Source of the DNA: an uncultured Bacteroidales bacterium
Lineage (GTDB): Bacteria > Bacteroidota > Bacteroidia > Bacteroidales > Bacteroidaceae
Direction of reading: 5' to 3'
Assembly: GCA_937876995.1 (NCBI GenBank)
Contig: CALEFD010000071.1
Coordinates: 1 to 27,786 of the forward strand
Length of the DNA stretch: 27,786 nucleotides
Positions 8,393-16,826 of the stretch are shown piece after piece. Below the pieces are notes generated by a model. It was not told where the DNA came from. It saw nothing but the letters and a program-made list of their open reading frames with translations, and did not search any database. The first letter of the stretch is position 1; each line of letters starts with the position of its first letter. Both the position numbers and the translations under genes were made by a program.

Positions 8393-8929
8393 TCAGTCAA
8401 CCAGCTCCATTCCAAGACGTATGGCCTTTTCGTTGAGTGGCAGATATTTCCAATTTCGTTCTGAAACTGAATGCTTAATACCTTCCAGTACGTGATCTAC
8501 CTGTAGAATAGGGCGTATCTTCATAAACGCACCCAACAGGAACATATTGGCAACCTTTGTGGCATTAATCTTTGCAGCCTCTTCTATCGCCTTGACCGGA
8601 TATATGGTTATATCTGTTCTGGTTGGTTTGCGAGTAATGGTACTTGGAGTGTAAATAAGAATACCACCCGGCTTTACCATCTGTTCAAACTTGTCCATTG
8701 ACTGTTGGTTCAGAATAATAGCGGTACTATACTGCTGAAGTATAGGTGAACTAATACGTTTGTCGCTCAGAATAACTGTTACGTTTGCAGTACCACCACG
8801 AATCTCAGGACCGTATGATGGCATCCAGGATACCTCAAGACCTTGTGTCAAACCTGAATATGCTATGATTTTTCCCATAGAGAGGACTCCTTGTCCTCCA
8901 AAACCGGCAATAATTATCTCTTCTGTCAT
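8393..8929 (-). CDS. 2-oxoacid:ferredoxin oxidoreductase, gamma subunit
   Basis: A 178-residue protein of the POR gamma family. It opens with the Rossmann-like IIIAGFGGQGVLSMGKI (residues 5-21) and carries the family signature PSYGPEIRGGTANV at about 38-51, which lies at the CoA/TPP-side interface in characterised enzymes. The length is normal for a stand-alone gamma chain. It is the last gene of the operon and starts 11 bp after the beta-subunit gene. With the other three subunits it makes a heterotetrameric enzyme that interconverts a 2-oxoacid plus CoA with acyl-CoA, CO2 and reduced ferredoxin in the cytoplasm. Confidence 0.9.
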   Translation of the reverse strand: MTEEIIIAGFGGQGVLSMGKIIAYSGLTQGLEVSWMPSYGPEIRGGTANVTVILSDKRISSPILQQYSTAIILNQQSMDKFEQMVKPGGILIYTPSTITRKPTRTDITIYPVKAIEEAAKINATKVANMFLLGAFMKIRPILQVDHVLEGIKHSVSERNWKYLPLNEKAIRLGMELVD

Positions 8930-8940
8930 AGTTGTAGTCT

Positions 8941-9735
8941 TTATCTTGGGAGATTCATATCCATTACTATCTTACCATCCACTTTCATATCACCCAACGG
9001 ATACTTCTTGAACATGTTTTCAACCATCCAGTCGTTTGCAGCCTTAGGCGATAATCCCCAACCTGAATTACAGTTAGATACAACTTCTACTATAGATGTG
9101 CCCTTTTTGTCACGTTGGTTTTCAAATGCCTGACGCAGAGCTTTCTTAAGCTTTCTTACGTTGGCAGGTGTGTGAACAGAATGACGTGTTACATAATGAA
9201 CGCCGTCAAGTTGTGCTAACAACGGAGTGATGTTCAATGGATAACCCATGGTTTTTACGTCACGTCCGCGTGGGCAAGTGGTGGTCTTCATGCCTTCCAA
9301 AGTGGTTGGTGCCATCTGACCGCCGGTCATACCATAAATACCATTGTTGATGAATACAATAACAATGTTTTCGCCACGGTTACAAGCGTGCATAGTCTCT
9401 GCAGTTCCTATAGCAGCAAGGTCACCGTCTCCCTGATAGGTGAATACATACTTTTCTGGAATTACACGTTTGATACCTGTTGCAACTGCACAAGCACGAC
9501 CATGTGCTGCTTCCACAACATCAAATTTGTAAAAATCGTATAGGAATACGGAACAACCTACAGGCGATATGCCTACAACATCGTGTTCAATGCCCATCTC
9601 CTCAATAACTTCGGCAATAGTGCGTACCACTACACCGTGTCCGCAACCCGGGCAGAAGTTGAAAGTGGCATCAGACATCAAACGACTCTTCTGATATACG
9701 AGGTTTTCCGGTTTGATTATATCTTTAGCTTCCAT
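8941..9735 (-). CDS. 2-oxoacid:ferredoxin oxidoreductase, beta (TPP-binding) subunit
   Basis: A 264-residue thiamine-diphosphate subunit. FCPGCGHG at 27-34 gives the conserved cysteines (28, 31) of the family. The TPP/Mg motif runs from GDGD (102-105) to INNGIYGMTGGQ (129-140), the standard GDG-x(about 25)-NN pattern. The segment LDGVHYVTRHSVHTP is typical of the Vor/Kor group rather than pyruvate oxidoreductase. It starts 15 bp after the alpha gene. Substrate specificity (branched-chain, aryl or 2-oxoglutarate) is not fixed by these motifs. Confidence 0.92.
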   Translation of the reverse strand: MEAKDIIKPENLVYQKSRLMSDATFNFCPGCGHGVVVRTIAEVIEEMGIEHDVVGISPVGCSVFLYDFYKFDVVEAAHGRACAVATGIKRVIPEKYVFTYQGDGDLAAIGTAETMHACNRGENIVIVFINNGIYGMTGGQMAPTTLEGMKTTTCPRGRDVKTMGYPLNITPLLAQLDGVHYVTRHSVHTPANVRKLKKALRQAFENQRDKKGTSIVEVVSNCNSGWGLSPKAANDWMVENMFKKYPLGDMKVDGKIVMDMNLPR

Positions 9736-9750
9736 TTCTCTCTTTCTTGA

Positions 9751-10824
9751 TTAAAGGTTGAACTCTTTATACAATGCGTTCTCAATCTCTTCCGGCGAAG
9801 GTACCATACCACCTAAACGTCCAAAGAATCCTACCGGCTTACGTCCCTCTACAGCAAGTCTGATGTCTTCAATCATCTGGCCTGCATTCAATTCAACAGA
9901 CATAAGTCCTTTAACGCGGTTCTCCTCTGCCAAAGCAGTAATCTCTTTAGTTGGGAAAGGATACAAAGTGATAGGGCGGAATAGACCTATCTTATGTCCC
10001 TTTGCTCTGGCTAATTCAATACTCTTTTGAGCTATACGTGCAATGATACCGAAAGCTACAATGATATATTCTGCATCTTCACAATCTATCATTTCGTAAC
10101 GTACCTCTTCTGCTTCCATAGCACGATATTTCTCCTGTAAACGTATGTTTACCATTTCGTGCTGCTGTGGCAACAGATTAAGTGATGTTACAAATCTGCG
10201 CTCTTTACCTTCAGGAGTACCATTGGTAGCCCAATCCGGATATTCAGCTAAACGTGGACGCTGTTCAGGAAGAACAATCTTTTCCATCATTTGACCTAAT
10301 GCGCCATCGGAAAGAATCATAACAGGGTTACGATATTTGAATGCCAAATCGAAACCTTCTGCAATGAAATCTGCCATCTCTTGTACAGAAGATGGGGCTA
10401 ATGTCAGCAATTTGTAGTCACCGTGGCCACCACCCTTAACTGTTTGGAAATAGTCAGCCTGGCTTGGCTGGATAGTTCCCAAACCCGGACCGCCACGCGA
10501 TACATTAATAAGCAAACATGGCAGTTCTGCTCCGGCCAAATATGAAATACCTTCACTCATCAGGCTAATGCCCGGACTAGAAGATGATGTCAAGACTCTA
10601 TGACCTGTTGCTGCGGCACCATAAACCATATTGATAGCAGATACTTCACTTTCTGCCTGAAGTACTACCATTCCTGTTCTGGATTCTGCATCAACCTCCA
10701 TCAGATACTCCATAACCTCTGTTTGTGGAGTAATAGGGTAACCGTAGAAAGCATCTGCTCCGGCGCGTATAGCTGCCTCGGCAATAGCTTCGTTACCTTT
10801 CATCAGTTTAAACTCTTTTTCCAT
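9751..10824 (-). CDS. vorB: 2-oxoacid:ferredoxin oxidoreductase, alpha subunit (VorB-like)
   Basis: A 357-residue alpha subunit. The opening LMKGNEAIAEAAIRAGADAF followed by YGYPITPQTEVMEYL is characteristic of the family annotated as 3-methyl-2-oxobutanoate (2-ketoisovalerate) dehydrogenase VorB. The conserved ASSSPGISLMSEG-type loop is near 78-91 and GGPGLGTIQPSQADYFQ near 111-127. The C-terminal third has the transketolase-C-like fold, with VAFGIIARIAQKSIELA. This points to branched-chain 2-oxoacids as substrate, but Kor enzymes are close relatives, so the symbol is a best estimate. It starts 2 bp after the ferredoxin gene stop, so the two are translationally close. Confidence 0.88.
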   Translation of the reverse strand: MEKEFKLMKGNEAIAEAAIRAGADAFYGYPITPQTEVMEYLMEVDAESRTGMVVLQAESEVSAINMVYGAAATGHRVLTSSSSPGISLMSEGISYLAGAELPCLLINVSRGGPGLGTIQPSQADYFQTVKGGGHGDYKLLTLAPSSVQEMADFIAEGFDLAFKYRNPVMILSDGALGQMMEKIVLPEQRPRLAEYPDWATNGTPEGKERRFVTSLNLLPQQHEMVNIRLQEKYRAMEAEEVRYEMIDCEDAEYIIVAFGIIARIAQKSIELARAKGHKIGLFRPITLYPFPTKEITALAEENRVKGLMSVELNAGQMIEDIRLAVEGRKPVGFFGRLGGMVPSPEEIENALYKEFNL

Positions 10825-10826
10825 AG

Positions 10827-11057
10827 TTACTCTTCAATTTTAGTCCTATAAACGGAAATCACTCCGTCTGGACAGATAATTGCGCAATTGGTGCAGCCTG
10901 TACAAGCTTCGGGGTTTGCCATGTAGGCATAATGGTAACCTTTACTATTTACAGGTTCTGACATTCCAATTACCTGTTGCAAACAAGTGGATACGCAAAG
11001 TTCGCAGCCTTTACAACGTTCAGAATCGACTACGATTGCACCTTTAATTTTTGCCAT
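10827..11057 (-). CDS. 2-oxoacid:ferredoxin oxidoreductase, delta subunit (2x[4Fe-4S] ferredoxin)
   Basis: A 76-residue bacterial-type ferredoxin with two cluster motifs: CKGCELCVSTC at about 15-25, followed by L rather than the usual P, and CTGCTNCAIICP at about 52-63. Each is C-x2-C-x2-C-x3-C. It would pass electrons between the TPP site and free ferredoxin. It is the first gene of the four-subunit set. Only 37 bp separate it from the FKBP gene upstream, with no terminator visible, so read-through from glyS is plausible. Confidence 0.9.
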   Translation of the reverse strand: MAKIKGAIVVDSERCKGCELCVSTCLQQVIGMSEPVNSKGYHYAYMANPEACTGCTNCAIICPDGVISVYRTKIEE

Positions 11058-11094
11058 TTTTATATTCTCTATAATTTGGTATGTTTTATCTCTA

Positions 11095-11727
11095 TTATCT
11101 GGGTGATAGTGAAGTGCCGGCTTTGGCTATTTCTGTCAAGTTGACATCATATACTAAAGTTGAATATGCAGGTATGTCTGAAACCTTATCACTTCCATAT
11201 CCTATTGAGTATGGAATGTATATTCGCCAAATATCTCCAACCCTCATATATTGCAGTGCCGATGCCATACCGTCAATCAGGTTTGATACTTTAAAAGCTA
11301 CCGGTGAATTGATTGCCGGATTAATTTCCGGAGTCTTGAATGATTGGTCTGCGATATACCCCATAGGATAGTTTGCAGATGGAATCAATCTGGCCCTGTA
11401 ATTAATTCTAATGCTATCGGTGAAATATGGAGAAGAAGTTCCTTCTCCTTTTTCTATCACCTTACAATATACGTATCTGCTATCTCCCCACTCTTTTTTA
11501 GGGTCAAGTTTAAATGAGAGTATTCTGAACATATCGCCTTTTTCTGCATCGTATGGTGCAATAGGTTCAGCCGAATAGTTGGCAACAGCATTTGCAATAG
11601 AATCTATGAAATTGTCATTACGCTCTTTCCAGTTGGAAAATTCGTTGAATTCTTCTGTCTCTTCGCAAGAAGTAAAGACAAAAGCAAGTGCTATGACAGA
11701 TGTCAATATGGTCAGAAATCTCTTCAT
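11095..11727 (-). CDS. FKBP-type peptidyl-prolyl isomerase lipoprotein
   Basis: A 210-residue protein with a lipoprotein signal (MKRFLTILTSVIALAFVFTSC, Cys21), so it is probably exported and membrane-anchored. After an acidic linker, residues about 75-203 resemble an FKBP domain: IRINYRARL, a large inserted segment, LIDGMASALQYMRVGDIWRIYIPYSIGYGS, and a closing IPAYSTLVYDVNL. The GM-x-A-L-x-x-M-x-x-G-D pattern is the FKBP signature. It would catalyse proline isomerisation or act as a chaperone in the periplasm. It begins 8 bp after glyS, an arrangement I recall as common in Bacteroides. Catalytic competence is not certain. Confidence 0.8.
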   Translation of the reverse strand: MKRFLTILTSVIALAFVFTSCEETEEFNEFSNWKERNDNFIDSIANAVANYSAEPIAPYDAEKGDMFRILSFKLDPKKEWGDSRYVYCKVIEKGEGTSSPYFTDSIRINYRARLIPSANYPMGYIADQSFKTPEINPAINSPVAFKVSNLIDGMASALQYMRVGDIWRIYIPYSIGYGSDKVSDIPAYSTLVYDVNLTEIAKAGTSLSPR

Positions 11728-11735
11728 CTTATCTC

Positions 11736-13277
11736 TTATTTAAGCGTTTTCAGTACGCTTGTTATAGAAACTTTATCGGATAGTATAGCATTCAAATCGC
11801 TGATTTTAACACGCTCCTGCTGCATAGAATCGCGATCACGCAATGTTACGGTTCCGTCTTCCAGTGATTGGTGGTCTATGGTTACGCAGTAAGGAGTGCC
11901 AATGGCATCCTGACGGCGATAGCGCTTACCAATAGAATCCTTTTCGTCATACTGACAGTTGAAGTGGAACTTCAGGTCGTTCTGAATGCTGTGAGCAAGT
12001 TCTGGCAGACCATCTTTCTTAACCAATGGCAGAATAGCCAGTTTTACAGGTGCCAATGATGCCGGCAAATGCAATACGGTACGTGTTTCGCCATTTTCAA
12101 GTGCCTGTTCTTCGTATGCTGCAGACATTATGCTCAGGAACATTCTATCTACACCAATAGAAGTTTCAATTACATACGGAGTGTAACTTTCGCCACTTTC
12201 CGGATCAAAGTATTTAATATTCTTGCCACTGTATTTTTCGTGCTGTGACAGGTCAAAGTTGGTACGGCTATGTATTCCTTCAACTTCCTTAAAACCAAAC
12301 GGCATCAAGAATTCAATATCGGTTGCGGCATTTGCATAGTGAGCCAACTTGTCATGGTCGTGGAAACGGTAGTGGTCTGCACCAAAACCTAAAGCCTGAT
12401 GCCACTTCATACGTGTCTCTTTCCATTTTGCAAACCAATCAAGCTCTGTGCCCGGTTTAATGAAGAACTGCATCTCCATCTGCTCGAATTCTCTCATTCT
12501 GAAAATGAACTGGCGGGCTACAATTTCGTTACGGAATGCTTTACCAATTTGAGCTATTCCGAATGGTATCTTCATACGTCCGGTTTTCTGTACGTTCAGG
12601 TAGTTTACAAATATACCTTGTGCAGTTTCAGGACGTAGGTAAATCTTCATATTGCTATCGGCAGTAGAACCCATTTCGGTTGAAAACATCAGGTTGAACT
12701 GACGTACATCTGTCCAGTTACGTGTACCGCTGATAGGACATACAATCTCTTCGTCAAGTATAATCTGTTTCAGTTCTGCCAAATTACTGTCATTCATGGC
12801 AGTTTTGAAACGTTCGTGTAGCGCATCTCTTTTTGCTGCAATTTCTGCAACACGAGGACTGGTTGAACGGAACTGCTCTTCATTGAACGATTCACCAAAA
12901 CGCTTTGCAGCTTTTGCAACCTCTTTCTCAATCTTTTCGTCATATTTTGCCATCTGGTCCTCAATGAGAACGTCAGCACGATAGCGTTTTTTTGAATCGC
13001 GGTTGTCAATGAGCGGGTCATTGAATGCGTCAACGTGTCCTGATGCTTTCCAAATAGTAGGATGCATAAAGATGGCAGAATCAATACCTACAATATTGTC
13101 GTGTAGCAGAATCATACTCTGCCACCAGTAGTTCTTGATGTTGTTTTTCATTTCAACACCCAATTGACCATAGTCATACACTGCGCCCAGTCCATCGTAT
13201 ATATCACTTGATGGAAATACAAAGCCATACTCCTTGCAATGAGCAACTATCTTTTTGAAAACATCTTCTTGTGCCAT
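11736..13277 (-). CDS. glyS: Glycyl-tRNA synthetase (single-chain, homodimeric type)
   Basis: A 513-residue class II synthetase that charges tRNA-Gly. N-terminal motif 1 region: GFVFPSSDIYDGLGAVYDYG at about 18-37. LRPETAQG lies at 214-221. Motif 2: AFRNEIVARQFIFRMREFEQ at about 247-266. Motif 3 lies around YVIETSIGVDRMFLSI, and an anticodon-binding domain starts near SLAPVKLAILPL. This is the alpha2 type found in Bacteroidetes, not the alpha2-beta2 GlyQ/GlyS type, despite the shared symbol. The zinc-site region seems reduced (only CPISGT near 180). First gene of a likely glyS-FKBP(-oxidoreductase) transcript. Confidence 0.95.
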   Translation of the reverse strand: MAQEDVFKKIVAHCKEYGFVFPSSDIYDGLGAVYDYGQLGVEMKNNIKNYWWQSMILLHDNIVGIDSAIFMHPTIWKASGHVDAFNDPLIDNRDSKKRYRADVLIEDQMAKYDEKIEKEVAKAAKRFGESFNEEQFRSTSPRVAEIAAKRDALHERFKTAMNDSNLAELKQIILDEEIVCPISGTRNWTDVRQFNLMFSTEMGSTADSNMKIYLRPETAQGIFVNYLNVQKTGRMKIPFGIAQIGKAFRNEIVARQFIFRMREFEQMEMQFFIKPGTELDWFAKWKETRMKWHQALGFGADHYRFHDHDKLAHYANAATDIEFLMPFGFKEVEGIHSRTNFDLSQHEKYSGKNIKYFDPESGESYTPYVIETSIGVDRMFLSIMSAAYEEQALENGETRTVLHLPASLAPVKLAILPLVKKDGLPELAHSIQNDLKFHFNCQYDEKDSIGKRYRRQDAIGTPYCVTIDHQSLEDGTVTLRDRDSMQQERVKISDLNAILSDKVSITSVLKTLK

Positions 13278-13300
13278 ATCTGTTATTGTGAAAATTTGTG

Positions 13301-13308
13301 CAAAGGTA
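13301..13308 (-). promoter_or_regulatory. Candidate glyS promoter (-7 box)
   Basis: Minus strand TACCTTTG is a full TAnnTTTG match, 23 bp before the glyS ATG, giving a very short leader. A TTTC lies 21 bp further upstream as a weak -33. The same 113-bp gap must also hold the divergent parC promoter, for which I see only a poor box (TAAATTCG, 13363-13370). Confidence 0.5.
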
Positions 13309-13390
13309 CATCTTTATAATAAAATAATGAAACTAACGGTGGCAAATTCGGCTTAAAAGTTGTAAATTCGCGTCCATAAAACGAAAAAAA

Positions 13391-16006
13391 ATGATGAGTG
13401 AAGAAAATAGTAAAGTATATACCCCTACGGTTGGCGATGATGGTTTGATACGTCACCAACTTTCGGGAATGTATCAAGGTTGGTTCTTGGAATACGCATC
13501 TTATGTTATTTTGGAACGTGCTGTGCCGCATTTTATAGATGGATTAAAACCTGTGCAGCGCAGAATACTTCACTCAATGAAACGGTTGGATGACGGTCGT
13601 TTCAACAAAGTGGCAAACATAGTGGGTCATACTATGCAGTTTCATCCTCATGGCGATGCATCTATAGGTGATGCGCTGGTACAGTTGGGCCAGAAAGACC
13701 TGCTTATAGAGTGTCAGGGAAACTGGGGAAATATATTGACCGGTCATAGTGCAGCTGCTCCACGATATATTGAAGCACGTCTGTCAAAATTTGCTTTGGA
13801 GACTCTTTTTAACCCTAAAACCACTGAATGGAAGGCTTCGTATGATGGCAGAAATAAAGAACCTGTGAATTTGCCTGTAAAATTCCCGTTGTTACTTGCT
13901 CAGGGAGTGGAAGGTATTGCCGTGGGTCTGTCCAGCAAAATTTTGCCACATAATTTTAATGAGATATGTGATGCCGCAATATCCTATTTGAAAGGTGAAG
14001 AGTTTGCACTGTATCCTGATTTTCAGACAGGTGGAACTATTGATATATCAAAATACAATGATGGTGAACGCGGAGGTATGGTTCGTATTCGAGCCAAGAT
14101 TTCCAAAGAGGCAGATAACAAGACTCTGGTAATATCTGAAATACCTTTTGGCGAAAATGTAATGACACTTTGCGAATCAATAGAGAAGGCAGAAGAGAAG
14201 GGGAAAATTAAGATTCGCAAGATGGATAACTTGACTGCCGACAAGGTAGAGATAAGAATTACACTTGCACCGGGCGTATCATCTGATAAGACCATAGATG
14301 CCCTTTATGCTTTTACTGATTGCGAAGTCCGTATATTCCCAAACTGTTGTGTGATTGATGATCATCGTCCATACTTCTTGACAGTTAGTGATGTGCTTAA
14401 GAAATCGGTAGATAATACACTGAACCTTCTGAAACGTGAATTGGAAATAGAGCGTGCAGAATTGTTGGAACAGTTGCATTTTGCATCGCTTGAACAAATT
14501 TTCATTCAGGAAAGAATCTATAAGGATCAGGAATTTGAACAGGCAGAAAATGACGATGAGATTTGTGAACACATAGACTTTAGACTGACTCCTTATTATC
14601 CTCAGTTTGTTCGTGAGGTGACAAAAGAGGATATTCTCAGATTGATGGAAATCAAGATGAAACGTATTACTAAATATAATAAGGAGAAGGCTGATGAGGC
14701 TATGGCAAGAATGAAGGATGAAGTTGCCAGAATAGAAAAGGAACTCTCCAATATGGTAAAGGTTACTATCAATTGGTTTAAAAAGCTGAAAGATAAATTT
14801 GGTGATGCGTATCCGCGTAGAACAGAAATCAAGACATTCGATACCATTATAGCAAATAAAGTAGTAGAGGCAAATCAGAAACTTTATATAAACAAAGCAG
14901 ATGGATTTATAGGCACAGGCCTAAAGAAAGATGAATATGTTACCAACTGTAGCGATATGGATGATATTATCCTGTTCTACAAGGATGGCCGTTACAAGAT
15001 AGTAAAGGTGGCAGAAAAGATCTTTGTAGGTCCCGGCGTAATATACCTTGATGTGTTTAAGAAGAACGATAAACGTACTATATATAACGTGGTGTATCGT
15101 GATGGTAAGAATGGCGCATATTATATGAAACGTTTTGCCGCCACAGGCCTTACTCGCGATAAGGAGTACGATTTGACACAGGGTAAACCAAATTCAAAGG
15201 TTATGTATTTTACTGCAAACCATAATGGTGAGGCAGAGGTAATAAAAATAACTTTGAAACCTAATCCAAAACTGAAGAAACCTATTTTTGAGAAAGACTT
15301 TAGTGAACTGCTTATCAAAGGACGTCAGTCAATGGGTAATCTGCTTACCAGAAACGAAGTTCAGAAAGTGACGCTAAAATCTCATGGCGGTTCAACATTG
15401 GGAGGTCGTAAGGTATGGTTTGACAGAGATATTTTGCGTCTGGATTTTGAAGGACATGGAGAGTATCTGGGTGAATTCGATAAGGACGATTTGCTGCTTG
15501 TAGTACTGGATAATGGTGAATTCTATACAACAGAGGTAGATCCAAACTGCCATTTTGATGCAAATATCTTGAAACTTGAGAAGTTCGATATATCCAAAGT
15601 TTGGACTGCATTACTCTATGATGGTTCTCAAAAGGGAATGCTCTATATGAAGCGATTCAATATGGAGATTACAGCAAAGAGAAAGAACCTGATTGGTGAA
15701 GACAAGAACAGTAAATTAGTATTGCTAACAGATACTGTTTATCCGCGTATATTGGTGAACTTTGGCGGTGCAGATAGTTTCCGTGAACCATTGGAACTGG
15801 ATGCAGAAGAGTTCATAGCAGTTAAAGGTTACAAAGCACGTGGTCGCAGAGTCTCTACCTTTAAAATAGCATCTGTAGAGGAATTAGAACCTTTAAGAAT
15901 GCCTGAAGTAGTAGAACCTGAGTTACCAGAGTCTGCTGATATAGACGAATCTGAAAACGATAATTCAAACGCAGAAGATAATGAACAATTGGTGCTCTTT
16001 GAATAA
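13391..16006 (+). CDS. parC: DNA topoisomerase IV subunit A (ParC type)
   Basis: An 871-residue type IIA topoisomerase A subunit. The winged-helix region includes ERAVPHFIDGLKPVQRRIL (42-60) and HPHGDASIGDALVQL (85-99), the quinolone-pocket helix. Catalytic Tyr126 lies in HSAAAPRYIEARLS. The tower and coiled-coil arms (about 360-490) and a C-terminal beta-pinwheel region follow, ending in an acidic tail. I see no GyrA box (QRRGGRG-like), which argues for topoisomerase IV, the decatenase, rather than gyrase. ParE is not in the window. Start: ATG at 13391 or the adjacent ATG at 13394; the two cannot be separated. It overlaps the next gene by 26 bp. Confidence 0.9.
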   Translation: MMSEENSKVYTPTVGDDGLIRHQLSGMYQGWFLEYASYVILERAVPHFIDGLKPVQRRILHSMKRLDDGRFNKVANIVGHTMQFHPHGDASIGDALVQLGQKDLLIECQGNWGNILTGHSAAAPRYIEARLSKFALETLFNPKTTEWKASYDGRNKEPVNLPVKFPLLLAQGVEGIAVGLSSKILPHNFNEICDAAISYLKGEEFALYPDFQTGGTIDISKYNDGERGGMVRIRAKISKEADNKTLVISEIPFGENVMTLCESIEKAEEKGKIKIRKMDNLTADKVEIRITLAPGVSSDKTIDALYAFTDCEVRIFPNCCVIDDHRPYFLTVSDVLKKSVDNTLNLLKRELEIERAELLEQLHFASLEQIFIQERIYKDQEFEQAENDDEICEHIDFRLTPYYPQFVREVTKEDILRLMEIKMKRITKYNKEKADEAMARMKDEVARIEKELSNMVKVTINWFKKLKDKFGDAYPRRTEIKTFDTIIANKVVEANQKLYINKADGFIGTGLKKDEYVTNCSDMDDIILFYKDGRYKIVKVAEKIFVGPGVIYLDVFKKNDKRTIYNVVYRDGKNGAYYMKRFAATGLTRDKEYDLTQGKPNSKVMYFTANHNGEAEVIKITLKPNPKLKKPIFEKDFSELLIKGRQSMGNLLTRNEVQKVTLKSHGGSTLGGRKVWFDRDILRLDFEGHGEYLGEFDKDDLLLVVLDNGEFYTTEVDPNCHFDANILKLEKFDISKVWTALLYDGSQKGMLYMKRFNMEITAKRKNLIGEDKNSKLVLLTDTVYPRILVNFGGADSFREPLELDAEEFIAVKGYKARGRRVSTFKIASVEELEPLRMPEVVEPELPESADIDESENDNSNAEDNEQLVLFE

Positions 16007-16826
16007 GAGATGCGGGTGTGTAGTTGTAATCCTGTTTCTCTGTTCAATCTTGTGCGCTCAAAGCATAGGTGGAGTGGGTAGTATGCCTGAAAATGGTGAG
16101 TATCAGACTGTTGCTTCTTTGGGAGGTGGCTACACAGCTATGTTTGATTCATATCTTTCAGAAAACAGATATACCGGCTTTAACATTGCTTGTTCTTATG
16201 AAAATCTCTATCATAGGGGTAAAGCAAAACTGTTTAATCATTTTGAAGATGAATTCTTGATAAGTCTCTCCCGATTGACAGATCAGGCAAAATATTCATA
16301 CTCTTATGCATTATCATTTGATGCAATATTAAAATGGGATTATAAGTTTTTTGAGAATTCAAAATTTACATTCTATACAGGTCCCGGGTTAGCAACCAGA
16401 CTGGGTGTGGCATATAATCCTTATAACTCCAATAATCCGGCACAAGTGAAATTTTTCACAATGTTTGCTCCTCATATAGCAGGAGTATGGCGTTTTAAGG
16501 TGGCAGATTATCCTATGGCATTGAGTGTAAAGAGTACAATACCATTATTAGGTGTTACATTTGCTCCGGATTACGGACAGTTGTATTATGAAATGTACGA
16601 GTATGATGGATATGCAAATTCTATTCGTTTTGCCTGGCCACTACTTATGCCAACCATATACAACAGAATATCTTTGGACTTTCCTATATTTAATGTCCTG
16701 ATGCGATTCAGCTATAATCATAATTATTCGTTCTACCACTACAGTGATAATACCAGTGCTTTAAATAATCACTCGTTAACTATAGGTGTAGTAAGAACAT
16801 TAAAGGAGATTCGTTATGGTAAGTAA
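15981..16826 (+). CDS. Predicted outer-membrane beta-barrel-like protein
   Basis: A 281-residue protein with an N-terminal signal peptide (hydrophobic residues about 13-25, probable cleavage after LCA). The rest has alternating aromatic/polar strands (FNIACSYENLYHR, YSYALSFDAILKWDYKF, SLDFPIFNVLMRFSYNHNYSFYHY) and ends in a strand-like segment, consistent with a small outer-membrane barrel. I do not recognise a specific family with certainty. Its start lies 26 bp inside parC, and its end overlaps the S41 peptidase gene by 11 bp, so the three genes are translationally packed. The peptidase partner suggests a cell-envelope role (inference). Confidence 0.75.
   Translation: MNNWCSLNKRCGCVVVILFLCSILCAQSIGGVGSMPENGEYQTVASLGGGYTAMFDSYLSENRYTGFNIACSYENLYHRGKAKLFNHFEDEFLISLSRLTDQAKYSYSYALSFDAILKWDYKFFENSKFTFYTGPGLATRLGVAYNPYNSNNPAQVKFFTMFAPHIAGVWRFKVADYPMALSVKSTIPLLGVTFAPDYGQLYYEMYEYDGYANSIRFAWPLLMPTIYNRISLDFPIFNVLMRFSYNHNYSFYHYSDNTSALNNHSLTIGVVRTLKEIRYGK

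Noticed and set aside
8941..11057. Pyruvate:ferredoxin oxidoreductase
   Set aside because: The alpha subunit has the KGNEAIAEAA...YGYPITPQTE opening of the Vor/Kor group and the enzyme is split into four subunits, unlike the large single-chain PFOR usual in this phylum.
13391..16006. GyrA rather than ParC
   Set aside because: No GyrA-box-like motif is visible in the C-terminal region, and the gene is far from gyrB. The distinction still rests on motif absence.
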